Source: Lachnospiraceae bacterium (GTDB taxonomy: Bacteria; Bacillota; Clostridia; Lachnospirales; Lachnospiraceae). Taken from it: DNA of 64,000 nucleotides. Below are positions 15,404 through 25,020 of the stretch, piece by piece (the stretch's first letter is position 1; every line of letters starts with the position of its first letter). Position numbers and translations under genes: made by a program. The notes beneath the pieces were generated by a model that saw only the letters and a program-made list of their open reading frames with translations, did no database searches and was not told the origin of the DNA. The stretch covers positions 50,650-114,649 of the forward strand of contig SVFI01000008.1 in the NCBI GenBank assembly GCA_015056905.1. The letters run 5' to 3'.

Positions 15404-17170
15404 TTACATTCTGTCCGGAGCACTGAACCCAAGCACATCGATACAATCTTCCAGAACGCCCAGTGTCAGCTTAAGAAGCGCGATATAGCCGGCTTTCTTT
15501 GCTTCATCTTCCTCAGTCAGAATTTTGGTTCCATGATAAAAATGATTGAATGCATTTGCCATATCGTAAATATATGCGCATACCTTATGCGGTGCTAATT
15601 CCTCGTAAGCGCCCTTCATCATCGCATTGAAACGGCTGATACAAAGCATAAGTTCCTTCTCATCCTTACCCTCCGGAGTACAGAGTTTTACTGAGGTCAA
15701 GTCCCCACCTGCTGCCGTATATTTATTCAGAATAGATTTAATACGCACCATCGTGTAAAGAATGTAAGGGCCGGTATCTCCCTCAAAGGAAGTAAAGCGG
15801 TCGATATCAAAAATATAATCTTTGCTTGCCTGATTGGAAAGATCGCCGTACTTGATAGCTGCAAGCGCTACTGTCTTGGCCGTTTCACGTGCCTCGGCTT
15901 CTTCCACTTCATGATTTTCGGTAATCTTTTTAAACATCTGCTCATTAATCTGTGAAACGAGGGATTCAAGACGCATCACACCGCCCTCACGTGTCTTGAA
16001 CGCATGACCGTCTTTTCCGTTTACGGTACCGAATCCGAGGAAGAAAAGCTCTGTCTCATCTTTGACAATCTTTGTCTTGCGCGCGCAGCGGAATACCTGT
16101 TCAAAATAAAGTCCCTGACGTTTATCGACAACATAAATGACCTGGTCCGGGTCAATTTCTTCCCGGCGCTGCATCAGAGTCGCAAGGTCTGTCGTATTAT
16201 AAAGAGCAGCTCCGTCGGATTTTAAAATCATGCACGGAGGCATTTCTTTCGTGTCTGTCTCCTCTTTGACGTCTACCACAAGTGCACCGTCGGACTCACG
16301 GATATAACCGCCGTCTTTCATATACTGCACCATGCCCGGAATGATATCATGTACGCTGGACTCACCGTTCCAAAGATCAAACTCAACATTTAAGTTTGAA
16401 TAATTTTTCTTAAGGTCCGTTACAGAAACACGGATAATATGATCCCAAAGTGCACGGTACCCGCGAACGCCGTCCTGAAGAAGTTTGGTGGCTTCAAGTG
16501 CTTTTGCTTTGTAGGACTCATCTTCTTTTGATTTTCCGCTCGCTGTCGGGTAAATCTCTTCCAATTCTGATATTGTAAACGGTGCCTCCTGCGGATACTC
16601 TCCCTCAAACGTTTCGTCAAAATACGGAAGCTCCGGTTTACGCTCCTTCAGTTCTGTGATGATAAGTCCCATCTGAAGTCCCCAGTCTCCCATATGGATA
16701 TCACCGGTCACATCATGTCCCATATATTTGGCAATGCGTTTCACACTTTCACCGATAACAGCGGAACGCAGATGTCCTACGTGAAGCGGCTTTGCTACGT
16801 TCGGTCCGCCGTAGTCAATCACAATCTTTTTCACCTGCTCCGGTTTCTCCAAACCGAACTTATCCGTCTTTTCCATATCAGCAAGATACTGTGCCAGATA
16901 TTCCGGTGCCAAATCAAGATTTAAAAATCCCGGCATTACTGCCTCCGCCTTCGAAAATACAGTGCTTCCCTGTAACGCTTCCAGCACTTCATTTGCAATC
17001 ATAATCGGTGCTTTTTTAAACTGCTTGGCAAGTGCCATTGCACCGTTACACTGCAACTCACAAAGGTCCGGACGATTTGATATACTGACCTTTCCGTATT
17101 CGGAAGGGTATCCGGCCTTCTCAAATGCCTGTTTCATTTCCTCTGAAATCAATTCCAAAATTTCTTTCAT
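15404..17170 (-). CDS. argS: Arginine-tRNA ligase
   Basis: This class I synthetase of 588 residues charges tRNA-Arg in the cytoplasm. It has an N-terminal additional domain (about 1-100), the HIGH-type motif HVGH in NVAKPLHVGHLRSAVIG (about 125-141), a KMSKS-like region altered to NGKDGHAFKTREGG (about 400), and a C-terminal anticodon-binding DALR domain ending in SAPDRM, as usual for ArgS. The start codon overlaps the queH stop by 4 bases (ATGA), so the two are translationally coupled. It is the last gene of the EAL phosphodiesterase / queH / argS operon; the two tRNA genes follow with their own promoter. Confidence 0.97.
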   Translation of the reverse strand: MKEILELISEEMKQAFEKAGYPSEYGKVSISNRPDLCELQCNGAMALAKQFKKAPIMIANEVLEALQGSTVFSKAEAVMPGFLNLDLAPEYLAQYLADMEKTDKFGLEKPEQVKKIVIDYGGPNVAKPLHVGHLRSAVIGESVKRIAKYMGHDVTGDIHMGDWGLQMGLIITELKERKPELPYFDETFEGEYPQEAPFTISELEEIYPTASGKSKEDESYKAKALEATKLLQDGVRGYRALWDHIIRVSVTDLKKNYSNLNVEFDLWNGESSVHDIIPGMVQYMKDGGYIRESDGALVVDVKEETDTKEMPPCMILKSDGAALYNTTDLATLMQRREEIDPDQVIYVVDKRQGLYFEQVFRCARKTKIVKDETELFFLGFGTVNGKDGHAFKTREGGVMRLESLVSQINEQMFKKITENHEVEEAEARETAKTVALAAIKYGDLSNQASKDYIFDIDRFTSFEGDTGPYILYTMVRIKSILNKYTAAGGDLTSVKLCTPEGKDEKELMLCISRFNAMMKGAYEELAPHKVCAYIYDMANAFNHFYHGTKILTEEDEAKKAGYIALLKLTLGVLEDCIDVLGFSAPDRM

Positions 17171-17835
17171 GTGTTCTCCTCGTTTCTCTCTTTTTTCTGT
17201 TTTTCCCGTTCAGCCTTGGAATATACACATCCGCAATAATCCTGACGGTACAGATGATATTTCTTGGATAATTCGATGGATGTCAAATATCCGTTTCTCT
17301 TTTTAAAATCGGAAAGAAGATATGGTACGCCACAGCCTTCTCCGAGTTTTTGTCCTATTTCATTCAGCTTGTCTGCTTTCTTGAGCGGACTGATGGTCAG
17401 CGTCGTTGTAAAAAAATCAAATTTCTTTTGTGCCGCAATCTCCGCCGTTTTTTGCAGACGCATTGCATAGCAGGAAAAACATCTTTCGCCGCCTTCCGGG
17501 TCTTCCTCATGCCCCTTTGCCAGACGGCAAAACACCTCAGGTTCATATACGCCTTCGATTACATGAATCGGATATCGCACTTCTCCTGCTTCCCGCTCTT
17601 TATTGAGTTCTCCAATCAGCCTTTTTTGCTCCTCCACTCTCTTTTGATACTCCGCCTGCTCCGTAATGTTCGGATTATAATATAAAACGGTAATCTCAAA
17701 ATAACGTGACAGATAAACAAGAACATAGCTGCTGCATGGTGCACAGCAGCTATGTAATAATAGCTTTTTCCCGTACGTTTCCCGATCGCGTAACATCCGA
17801 TCAAGCATGTTTTGGTAATTCTGTTTGTTTGCCAT
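17167..17835 (-). CDS. queH: Epoxyqueuosine reductase QueH
   Basis: This iron-sulfur enzyme catalyses the last step of queuosine synthesis on tRNA, reducing epoxyqueuosine. The 222-residue protein has the cysteine motifs HSCCAPCSS (near residue 30), CFSCYAMRL (near residue 120) and DYCGCVYS (near residue 200), which ligate the metal cluster in this family (formerly DUF208). The ATG at 17833-17835 is chosen because GAGG lies 7 bases upstream; a GTG 12 bases earlier would put that site inside the coding region. Its first 35 bases overlap the end of the phosphodiesterase gene and its stop overlaps argS. Confidence 0.93.
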   Translation of the reverse strand: MANKQNYQNMLDRMLRDRETYGKKLLLHSCCAPCSSYVLVYLSRYFEITVLYYNPNITEQAEYQKRVEEQKRLIGELNKEREAGEVRYPIHVIEGVYEPEVFCRLAKGHEEDPEGGERCFSCYAMRLQKTAEIAAQKKFDFFTTTLTISPLKKADKLNEIGQKLGEGCGVPYLLSDFKKRNGYLTSIELSKKYHLYRQDYCGCVYSKAEREKQKKERNEENT

Positions 17836-20323
17836 TTTTTGCCTCACTGGCCCTGATTTTTTGTTCTTCTACCGACAAAATCTTACCCGATTCATCCGTA
17901 ATTGTCTTAGACTTCTGTTCCGAAGTCGTCGATACATATGTCCTTTTGAAGTTTTCAACCACTCTGGATGCATCTTTGTCCGCTGCCTGCTTCTGCTCAC
18001 GTCTTGCACGAATTGCAACCTGCTGCGCATACAGCGTATCATAGTAAGCCTTACCGGCTTCTTTGTACATGCAGTAAGTATCAACGAACTCTTCACTGTC
18101 CACAGGTTTAGAATAGAAATATCCCTGCACATAGCTACATCCGAGTTCACGCAAAATTTCTACCTGCTCCGCCGTTTCCACACCCTCACAGAGAACGCGG
18201 ATTCCGAGACCTTTCGCCATCTCGATAATCTTGCGGAGAATCAGAATACTTGCCTCACTTGTAATAACCTCACTAAAGAATTCACGGTCGATCTTAATCA
18301 CGTCAAACGGAATATCCTTAAGCATGTTCAAAGAAGAATAACCGCTTCCGAAATCGTCCATGGAAATGCAAAGATCCATGCTCTTAAGCTGATTCATCGT
18401 TTTAATCATAAGACTTCGCTCATCAAAGAACACCGTCTCCGTCACTTCCAGCTCAATGAAACCATTTGGAATCCGATAGCGTTTCATAATCTTAGCCACC
18501 TGATTGATATAATCCGGATTATGCATAAGAATACGACTCTGGTTCACAGAAATCGGGAAAATGGTCTTGTCATCGTCAATGAGAGCACGCATCCTCCTAC
18601 AGACCTCTTCCAACATATATAAGTCAAGCTTCTCAATGAAACCGTTTCTTTCAAATACCGGAATAAACTGATCCGGAAAAACCATGCTTCCGTCCTGCTT
18701 AACCCAGCGTACCAATGCCTCTCCGCCATAGATACAATCATTGGTAATATCCCATTTCGGTTGGATAAATACTTTAAACTCTCCCCTGCGCATAGCTTCT
18801 TCCATCTCAGACTCGATTTTCTCCTCGATGTACATCTGCTGCACAATCTTCTCGCTGTATGTGGCAACAAGCACCTTTTCATCACCGACAAGGGATTTAC
18901 GCGCCGCATTGGCATGGTCGATAATAACACTGATATCCGTATCTCCCTTACGAATCGGGCAAATACCTCTCTTTAAACGGATTGGGAACATAATGCCGAT
19001 TTCTCTTGCCCTGTCATTGATAATCGACACCATCTCTTCAAATTTCGTTTCAAATGACTGGTCATTTCGCGCAAGGAGAACAAACTGATCCGAATCCATA
19101 CGGATGCACAACTCTTTCCCCTTAAAGAACTTACCGCTCTCCTCAATAATAATCGTCAAAAGTTCATCCGCTCTCACATGTCCGTACGCCTCATTAATAT
19201 AGCGGAAGTTGGCAATATCAAACCGGGCAATCAGATAAGGAACGTTGGCACTCTCCCAAATAACATCCCCCGCTACACTCCGGAAGAAATTTTCATTCTT
19301 TCCGCCCGTAATCGGATCACCGTAAGCAAGAAGCTCTATTGTGTCACTCGCCCTTTTGGATGTTGCCCACATATAAAACAGCATAACGAGCGTAATCATG
19401 ATAATCATCAGACACGTTATGAGCGATTCAAACATTACCGGGTTTATAATATCTGTCACGACGGATTCCGGATACACATAAGCAAGATAGACTTCCTGCA
19501 ATTCGGAAATCGAAACCGCTTCAATATAGTTTGTCATTCCCGAAGGATCGACAATATAGGTTTTGTGATACTCCGTTCCTTCTATAAGTTGTTCCTTTAA
19601 ATCAAGCACTCTATTATCCGAATATTTATCTGCCGATGACTCTCTCAAATAATGAAAGAGATTGCTATCCTCAAATGTATAACGGTCCGCATCCTTTGCA
19701 AATACAAGTCCCTCACTGTTAATCAAAAACACATCTCCGAGGTTCTTAACGTTCTCAAAAGCAGAACTATCAAGAAGCACTTCCATATACTGTCCGCCGA
19801 CAAGCTGACCGACTTTGCGTCCATTCAGACGCACCGGTGCCACAAAATAGCTGACTCCGATATTTTTTCCATCAATATTTTCGTATTGAGAAAAGCAGGA
19901 TGCTGTTTCCAGATGAAGAATATGCTCCAACATGCCCAAATCTTTGTCGTGAATCACACCGTCCTGCCGGTACAATCTGCCCTCATCCGACAAATAGTAA
20001 ACGTTGCTAAACTCTTCCAGTGAACCGTACTGCTGGATAATCTCAAAAATGTCATCCTCACTTAATTCTTTCACATCGTTCGTCATCAGCACTGCCGCCT
20101 GGTCAAGCAAGTCCAAGGTCTTCTCCGCATGGTCGGATACGATTTTTTCTGTATTTTGTACGTCCTTATAGCTCTCTTCCGTCTTGACAAGTTCAAAAAT
20201 TCGTTTGACATCTGCAATATGCACCAGACAGATAGCCAGACAAACGGTCAGAACCAAAAGACCGAGAAGCAATATACTAACGATAGAACGCTCGTTTTTC
20301 TTTTTTCCTCGCGATTGTTTCAT
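17801..20323 (-). CDS. Membrane c-di-GMP phosphodiesterase with degenerate GGDEF and intact EAL domains
   Basis: This 840-residue receptor has a transmembrane helix (about 15-35), an extracellular dCache-like sensor (about 40-290), a second helix (about 300-322), a GGDEF-type domain (about 340-490) and an EAL domain (about 500-745). The GGDEF signature is replaced by MDSDQF, so cyclase activity is unlikely and the domain may only bind GTP. The EAL domain keeps EALVRW, the second-helix Asn, ELEVTE, MDDFGSGYSSL, the Lys in VIKIDREF and CEGVET, so it should hydrolyse c-di-GMP. The start at 20321-20323 (MKQSRGKKK) follows GGGGGT. It heads the operon with queH and argS. It probably lowers c-di-GMP in response to an external ligand. 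Confidence 0.9.
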   Translation of the reverse strand: MKQSRGKKKNERSIVSILLLGLLVLTVCLAICLVHIADVKRIFELVKTEESYKDVQNTEKIVSDHAEKTLDLLDQAAVLMTNDVKELSEDDIFEIIQQYGSLEEFSNVYYLSDEGRLYRQDGVIHDKDLGMLEHILHLETASCFSQYENIDGKNIGVSYFVAPVRLNGRKVGQLVGGQYMEVLLDSSAFENVKNLGDVFLINSEGLVFAKDADRYTFEDSNLFHYLRESSADKYSDNRVLDLKEQLIEGTEYHKTYIVDPSGMTNYIEAVSISELQEVYLAYVYPESVVTDIINPVMFESLITCLMIIMITLVMLFYMWATSKRASDTIELLAYGDPITGGKNENFFRSVAGDVIWESANVPYLIARFDIANFRYINEAYGHVRADELLTIIIEESGKFFKGKELCIRMDSDQFVLLARNDQSFETKFEEMVSIINDRAREIGIMFPIRLKRGICPIRKGDTDISVIIDHANAARKSLVGDEKVLVATYSEKIVQQMYIEEKIESEMEEAMRRGEFKVFIQPKWDITNDCIYGGEALVRWVKQDGSMVFPDQFIPVFERNGFIEKLDLYMLEEVCRRMRALIDDDKTIFPISVNQSRILMHNPDYINQVAKIMKRYRIPNGFIELEVTETVFFDERSLMIKTMNQLKSMDLCISMDDFGSGYSSLNMLKDIPFDVIKIDREFFSEVITSEASILILRKIIEMAKGLGIRVLCEGVETAEQVEILRELGCSYVQGYFYSKPVDSEEFVDTYCMYKEAGKAYYDTLYAQQVAIRARREQKQAADKDASRVVENFKRTYVSTTSEQKSKTITDESGKILSVEEQKIRASEAKNGKQTELPKHA

Positions 20324-20419
20324 AGCTACCCCCAAGGCAATCTCCAAATTGCACACTTTCCCTGCGAATCATATAATTATATCACAGAAAAATATTCCAT
20401 TCAATCCATTCAAAAGGAA

Positions 20420-20448
20420 TTGTCATGCATGGCAAAATATATTATTAT
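20420..20448 (+). promoter_or_regulatory. Promoter of the moxR operon
   Basis: TTGTCA, a 17-base spacer and TATTAT lie about 50 bases before the moxR start, in the gap between divergent genes. Confidence 0.65.
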
Positions 20449-20496
20449 TTATTATAGATTTTTTTCAAGAAATAAACAATAGAGGAGAAACGAAAA

Positions 20497-21432
20497 TTGA
20501 ACGCAAAACTTTCGAATGTAAAAAGTGAAATCACCAAGGTTCTACGCGGAAAAGATGATTGCATCGACATGATTCTGTGCACGATGCTGGCAGGTGGCCA
20601 CATACTTCTGGAGGATATCCCGGGTGTCGGAAAAACAACACTCGCCGTTGCTCTCTCCCGCGCCATGTCGCTGGACTACAAGCGCATGCAGTTTACACCG
20701 GACGTATTGCCGAGCGACATTCTCGGATTTTCGCTCCTCGACCAGAAATCCGGTGATTTTACCTATCGTCCGGGAGCTATCTTTACCAATCTGTTTCTTG
20801 CAGATGAGATTAACCGTACCTCCCCGAAAACCCAGTCCGCTCTTCTCGAAGTTATGGAAGAGGGCCGTGTCAGCGTAGACGGGGCAACACGTGTGCTCGA
20901 CAAACCGTTTTTTGTCATTGCGACCCAAAATCCAATCGGCGCTGCCGGAACACAGAAGCTTCCTGACTCCCAGCTCGACCGTTTTTATGTCCGTCTTTCC
21001 CTCGGTTATCCGGACCACCATTCCGCAATCGAAATTTTGCAGGGCAAATCCTCTCGCAGCATGGGAGACGTACAGTCTGTCCTCTCCGGCGAACAACTTC
21101 TTGCCATGCAGGAACAGGCGCAACAGGTCTATGTCAAAGACGAAATTGCGGAATACATTGTAACTCTGATCGAAAAAACACGTACTTACGAATATCTTGC
21201 CCAGGGCATCAGTCCGCGCGGAAGCATTGCCCTCATGAACATGGCAAAAGCACACGCATTCTATATGGACCGCGACTATGTCACACCGGAAGATGTACAT
21301 GCTGTCTTCCACAGCACATGTAATCACAGATTGATTCTGAACACAAAAGCAAAAGCCGCCGGATTCAATTCCGAAATGGTGCTTGACCAGATATTTGCTG
21401 CTGTTCCGATTCCGAAGTTATCGATTGACTAA
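20497..21432 (+). CDS. MoxR family AAA+ ATPase
   Basis: This 311-residue AAA+ ATPase of the MoxR/RavA type is thought to act as a chaperone maturing secreted or membrane protein complexes. Walker A is EDIPGVGKTT (about 39-48), Walker B is LFLADEINR (about 98-106), sensor 1 is VIATQNPIG (about 145) and the arginine-finger region is LPDSQLDRFYVR. The start is a TTG, with GAGGAG 9 bases upstream. It is the first gene of a classic three-gene operon with a DUF58 protein and a transglutaminase-like membrane protein. Confidence 0.93.
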   Translation: MNAKLSNVKSEITKVLRGKDDCIDMILCTMLAGGHILLEDIPGVGKTTLAVALSRAMSLDYKRMQFTPDVLPSDILGFSLLDQKSGDFTYRPGAIFTNLFLADEINRTSPKTQSALLEVMEEGRVSVDGATRVLDKPFFVIATQNPIGAAGTQKLPDSQLDRFYVRLSLGYPDHHSAIEILQGKSSRSMGDVQSVLSGEQLLAMQEQAQQVYVKDEIAEYIVTLIEKTRTYEYLAQGISPRGSIALMNMAKAHAFYMDRDYVTPEDVHAVFHSTCNHRLILNTKAKAAGFNSEMVLDQIFAAVPIPKLSID

Positions 21433-21475
21433 ATCGGTTAGCATGCACTTGTTTTCATGATATAAGGAGTCCGTG

Positions 21476-22504
21476 ATGTTAAAAAAAGTTTTTCACGCCT
21501 TTACTTACGGCGTCTTGTTTCTTTTGATACTTCTGATGGCGGATTTTTATAAGCAGCCGCTGTTTCTTTTTCTTCTCATGCTGCTCGTCGCACTGCCACC
21601 GGTGTCATATTATGTGTGCAGACAGGTTCACACCTCTCTTGTGCCTTCTTTGCAAGCCTCTTCCCTTTACGGAATATCCGGCGGAAGCATTACGCTTTCT
21701 ATAGGTTTACATAACCCTACATTTTTCCCTATTCCGAACTGCACGCTCTCTTACGAAGTAACCTCCTCGTATTATCCGTGCAACGAAACATTTAAATGCA
21801 ACATTCCTGTTTACAGCCGAAGCGGATTCACATTTGACACACCTGTCACTTTTAAAAAAAGCGGCTGTTATCAGGTGCGCCTGACGCATATACAATTCTA
21901 TGACTATCTGCGCTTTTTTTCTTACGAAAAAAAGCTTTCCATACATCAGGAAATCGTTATACAACCAAAACGGGCGGATGATATTTCATTTGACAGCGCT
22001 GCCTTCGGCGAAGGCTTTGACGAGTTTGAGGAAACAAATGCAAAAGGCCTGGTCTCTTCCAATGTAACAGACATCCGTGAATATATCCCGGGCGACCGTC
22101 TGCAGAAGATTCATTGGAAACTGAGTGCCAAAATCGACAAACTTATGGTCAAAGAAAACGAACAGACCTCCTCCAACCAGTTTACCATTCTGGTGGAGTT
22201 GTATCTCCCGGATCCAAAGTCGCTTCTGCTGGAGCAAAGTTTGACAAACGCATGTACTATAGCGTACGAACTTTTAAATGCCGGAGAAGTATTCTTTTTC
22301 TGTTACTACAGTATGCACGAAGAAGATTTTATCAGGCACCTGGTACGTTGCATGGAAGATTTGGAATCTGCTCTTTTAGAATGCTTTTATCAGACACCTT
22401 ACACCGAAGAAAATTATGCACTCCACATCTTGGATAAAACCGATGTATTAAAAGGGACCGTGTTACACATTTCCGGCAAAGGAGTAAAAGATATTGTTTC
22501 GTAA
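21476..22504 (+). CDS. DUF58 domain protein
   Basis: This 342-residue protein has two N-terminal transmembrane helices (about 10-50), then an Ig-like extracellular segment, then the DUF58 module. The DUF58 signature DIREYIPGDRLQKIHWKLSA is near residue 200, followed by a von Willebrand A-like fold. The ATG at 21476 is preferred over the GTG just before it because AAGGAG is then 6 bases away. It lies 43 bases after moxR and its end overlaps the next gene by 11 bases. DUF58 proteins are standard partners of MoxR ATPases; their exact activity is unknown. Confidence 0.92.
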   Translation: MLKKVFHAFTYGVLFLLILLMADFYKQPLFLFLLMLLVALPPVSYYVCRQVHTSLVPSLQASSLYGISGGSITLSIGLHNPTFFPIPNCTLSYEVTSSYYPCNETFKCNIPVYSRSGFTFDTPVTFKKSGCYQVRLTHIQFYDYLRFFSYEKKLSIHQEIVIQPKRADDISFDSAAFGEGFDEFEETNAKGLVSSNVTDIREYIPGDRLQKIHWKLSAKIDKLMVKENEQTSSNQFTILVELYLPDPKSLLLEQSLTNACTIAYELLNAGEVFFFCYYSMHEEDFIRHLVRCMEDLESALLECFYQTPYTEENYALHILDKTDVLKGTVLHISGKGVKDIVS

Positions 22505-24968
22505 AAAGAAAACACAAAACTTCATAGATGATGCTGACCTTTACGGATTTTCTTTTGCATCGCAGCCCCTGACGAAATGTTCGGACAGGGTTCTTTTGTG
22601 TGCCTTAAAAGGACTTTTTATTTTTGCAGCCGTATACGGGACTCTCGGCGGACTCATTTCAAGTTTTGACCTGCCTTGTTATCCTGTTGCTCTGCCCGCA
22701 ATACTTCTTGCCTTTTCTTTGGCACTTGCCTTTCTGCATTACAGTCGATTAATTTTTAACTTATTTTATCCTATGGTGTTTGTTCTGTTTACCGTTTTCA
22801 TCTTCAGCTACCGTTACCATGTATACAGCGGTTATCAGGCATTTTTAAATATTTTACAGGAAAAATACAGTAGCTACTTTGTTCTCTCGATTCTCCGTGA
22901 AGGTAACGAATATTTTGCAGACCGCAACATGACCATTACCATTATGGCTGTATTCATCGGCTTTTTTCTGATTGTTCTTTTAAATATTGCAATTTCCGAG
23001 TACATGAATCTGCTTTATGTCATTCTGCTGACATTTCCGATTTTCCAGCTCGGAATTTACATCGAAGAAATGCCCGATTTCCCGTACCTTGTTCTGTTGC
23101 TGTTTTCGTACTTTATGATTGCCATACTCAAACGCAGCGAACATTATCTCCTCCCGTATCGCGCCAAGGAGTTTACGGAGTTTGAACAAAAATCCGAAAA
23201 AAGCGGACGGATATGGCGCTATCACGCAAGCGGCAAAGTTGTCCTGCAGCTCACCGGTATGTTTTTTACCTTTTCGCTGATTCTGGGCATTATCTGCCTC
23301 CCGTTTTTATCTGTCTCCGAGAGCACCGATACTCCATCCGAACTCCGAAAAAAAGCAGATGAGTACGTGAAAATTTTTACACAGAGCGGGCTCGCAGGAT
23401 TCTTCAACCGTTACGAAGGCTCCGGCGGATTAAGTGAAGGACGCCTTGGCGGTGTCAGCAGCGTCCGACCGGATTACCAAACCGACCTTACTGTCACATT
23501 TGTACCGTTCTCTTACGAAACACTGTATTTGAAAGCCTATACAAGTCAGGAATATACCGGGGACCGGTGGCTTGCGCCATCCTATAACACACAGGCCATC
23601 GCAGCAAACTTCGGTGTGAATTATGAGGACTACGAGCGATACACTGCCTTTTTGGAGGCAAGACGTCTCTCCCACTATATGGAGCAGAACCCGGGGGCAG
23701 GTATCCGCGGTAAAATCAAAATAAAAAATGTAGACATACCTGAAAACTATCTCTATCTACCGTATTATACAAGCGGAGAAATCTCTGTCCCTCACGAGAT
23801 TTTGCGCGGGCTACCGGGAGGTCGTTTTTCACAGGGAACCTCCTACACCGCTGAGTATTACCCTCTGCTTCACGACTACTGGATGATTAACGCACAGCCG
23901 GACGAGCTTCTGGCAGATTTGGATCCCTCCTCATCGGAGGCACGATATATCTCATACTATGATGTCATCAACAACTCTTCTTATATCGATATGCCGCAGA
24001 CAACAAGAGAAGGTCTTGAAGAAATCAACGCAGAAATCGGTACCGCCGCTAACATCGATGAGCAAATCCGTGCCATTAGAGAATATCTGGAGACAAATTA
24101 CTCTTACAATATGATGCCAGGAACTACCCCACGAGGCGAGGACTTTGCACTCTATTTCTTACAAGAACAAAAAAGCGGCTACTGTTCGCATTTTGCCACC
24201 GCAGCCACTCTTCTTCTTCGCAGCTATGGAATACCGGCGCGTTATGTGGAAGGCTATGCGGTATCGTTCCGCTCCGTCTCAGAAGGTGAGGAAGTGAATG
24301 AGCCATACGAAGAATGGTTTGAGGGCGAAAACCCACTCGGCCAGACCGGTGTTGTCAGTGTAGACGTTACGGACGCCAGCGCCCATGCATGGGTAGAAGT
24401 CTATAAAATCGGTATCGGCTGGGTTCCTTATGAATTCACGCCACCGGACACCTCCGGTGAAACAGAAGAAACTGCTTACTCCGATTTCTGGGGGATTTTC
24501 TCCGGTTTATTCCGCGGAGAACCACCGGAGACCGTTACAAATATAACCACGCAGCAAAATACGACTTCCTTCTTGAAAAACCTATTTGGACAGTCATCAT
24601 TCCTGGCAAAGCCATTGCTGTTATTTGCGGCCTTTTTGCTGGCTTTCGTTGTGCTGATTGCCGTCGGAAGAACATTGTCCTTCCATTTGCGCATGCAAAG
24701 CGCCTACCGACGCGGAGATTACGCCCCTCTTCTTGCGTACCGCTACCGGAAGCTGTGTGCCCATCTGCGCCAAAAAGGATACCTTTCAAAAGAATCCCTT
24801 CTGCCTTCCGACTTTGCCTTGTTACCTTTCGGAAACGGTGACTGCTCACGGCAGATGGCACTTTTGGAGAAGTGCTGTTATTCACAATATTCGATTTCGA
24901 AAAATGAAGCGGAAGAGCTGCTTAGGTTTTTGAAGACGTATGGTGCATATGTCAAGAAAAGAAAATAA
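22494..24968 (+). CDS. Transglutaminase-like membrane protein (TgpA-like)
   Basis: This 824-residue membrane protein has about six N-terminal transmembrane helices (about 35-270), a large extracellular part with a transglutaminase core (about 555-650), one more helix (about 700-722) and a cytoplasmic tail. The catalytic Cys is in KSGYCSHFATAATLLLRSYG and the His in ASAHAWVEVY; the third site, usually Asp in a DPTP motif, is EFTPP here. The start is a TTG at 22494 with AAAGGAG 9 bases upstream, inside the end of the DUF58 gene, so translation is coupled. It completes the MoxR / DUF58 / transglutaminase operon, probably acting on peptides or proteins at the outer membrane face. Confidence 0.92.
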   Translation: MFRKKKTQNFIDDADLYGFSFASQPLTKCSDRVLLCALKGLFIFAAVYGTLGGLISSFDLPCYPVALPAILLAFSLALAFLHYSRLIFNLFYPMVFVLFTVFIFSYRYHVYSGYQAFLNILQEKYSSYFVLSILREGNEYFADRNMTITIMAVFIGFFLIVLLNIAISEYMNLLYVILLTFPIFQLGIYIEEMPDFPYLVLLLFSYFMIAILKRSEHYLLPYRAKEFTEFEQKSEKSGRIWRYHASGKVVLQLTGMFFTFSLILGIICLPFLSVSESTDTPSELRKKADEYVKIFTQSGLAGFFNRYEGSGGLSEGRLGGVSSVRPDYQTDLTVTFVPFSYETLYLKAYTSQEYTGDRWLAPSYNTQAIAANFGVNYEDYERYTAFLEARRLSHYMEQNPGAGIRGKIKIKNVDIPENYLYLPYYTSGEISVPHEILRGLPGGRFSQGTSYTAEYYPLLHDYWMINAQPDELLADLDPSSSEARYISYYDVINNSSYIDMPQTTREGLEEINAEIGTAANIDEQIRAIREYLETNYSYNMMPGTTPRGEDFALYFLQEQKSGYCSHFATAATLLLRSYGIPARYVEGYAVSFRSVSEGEEVNEPYEEWFEGENPLGQTGVVSVDVTDASAHAWVEVYKIGIGWVPYEFTPPDTSGETEETAYSDFWGIFSGLFRGEPPETVTNITTQQNTTSFLKNLFGQSSFLAKPLLLFAAFLLAFVVLIAVGRTLSFHLRMQSAYRRGDYAPLLAYRYRKLCAHLRQKGYLSKESLLPSDFALLPFGNGDCSRQMALLEKCCYSQYSISKNEAEELLRFLKTYGAYVKKRK

Positions 24969-24980
24969 TATCAGATATTT

Positions 24981-25004
24981 GAAGCCCCTCATATGAGGGG
25001 CTTC
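24981..25004. terminator. Bidirectional terminator between convergent genes
   Basis: The perfect palindrome GAAGCCCCTCAT / ATGAGGGGCTTC is followed by a pyrimidine-rich run on the plus strand. It serves the moxR operon and probably also the lipoprotein gene on the minus strand. Confidence 0.85.
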
Positions 25005-25020
25005 TCTTCTCTTTATGGTC

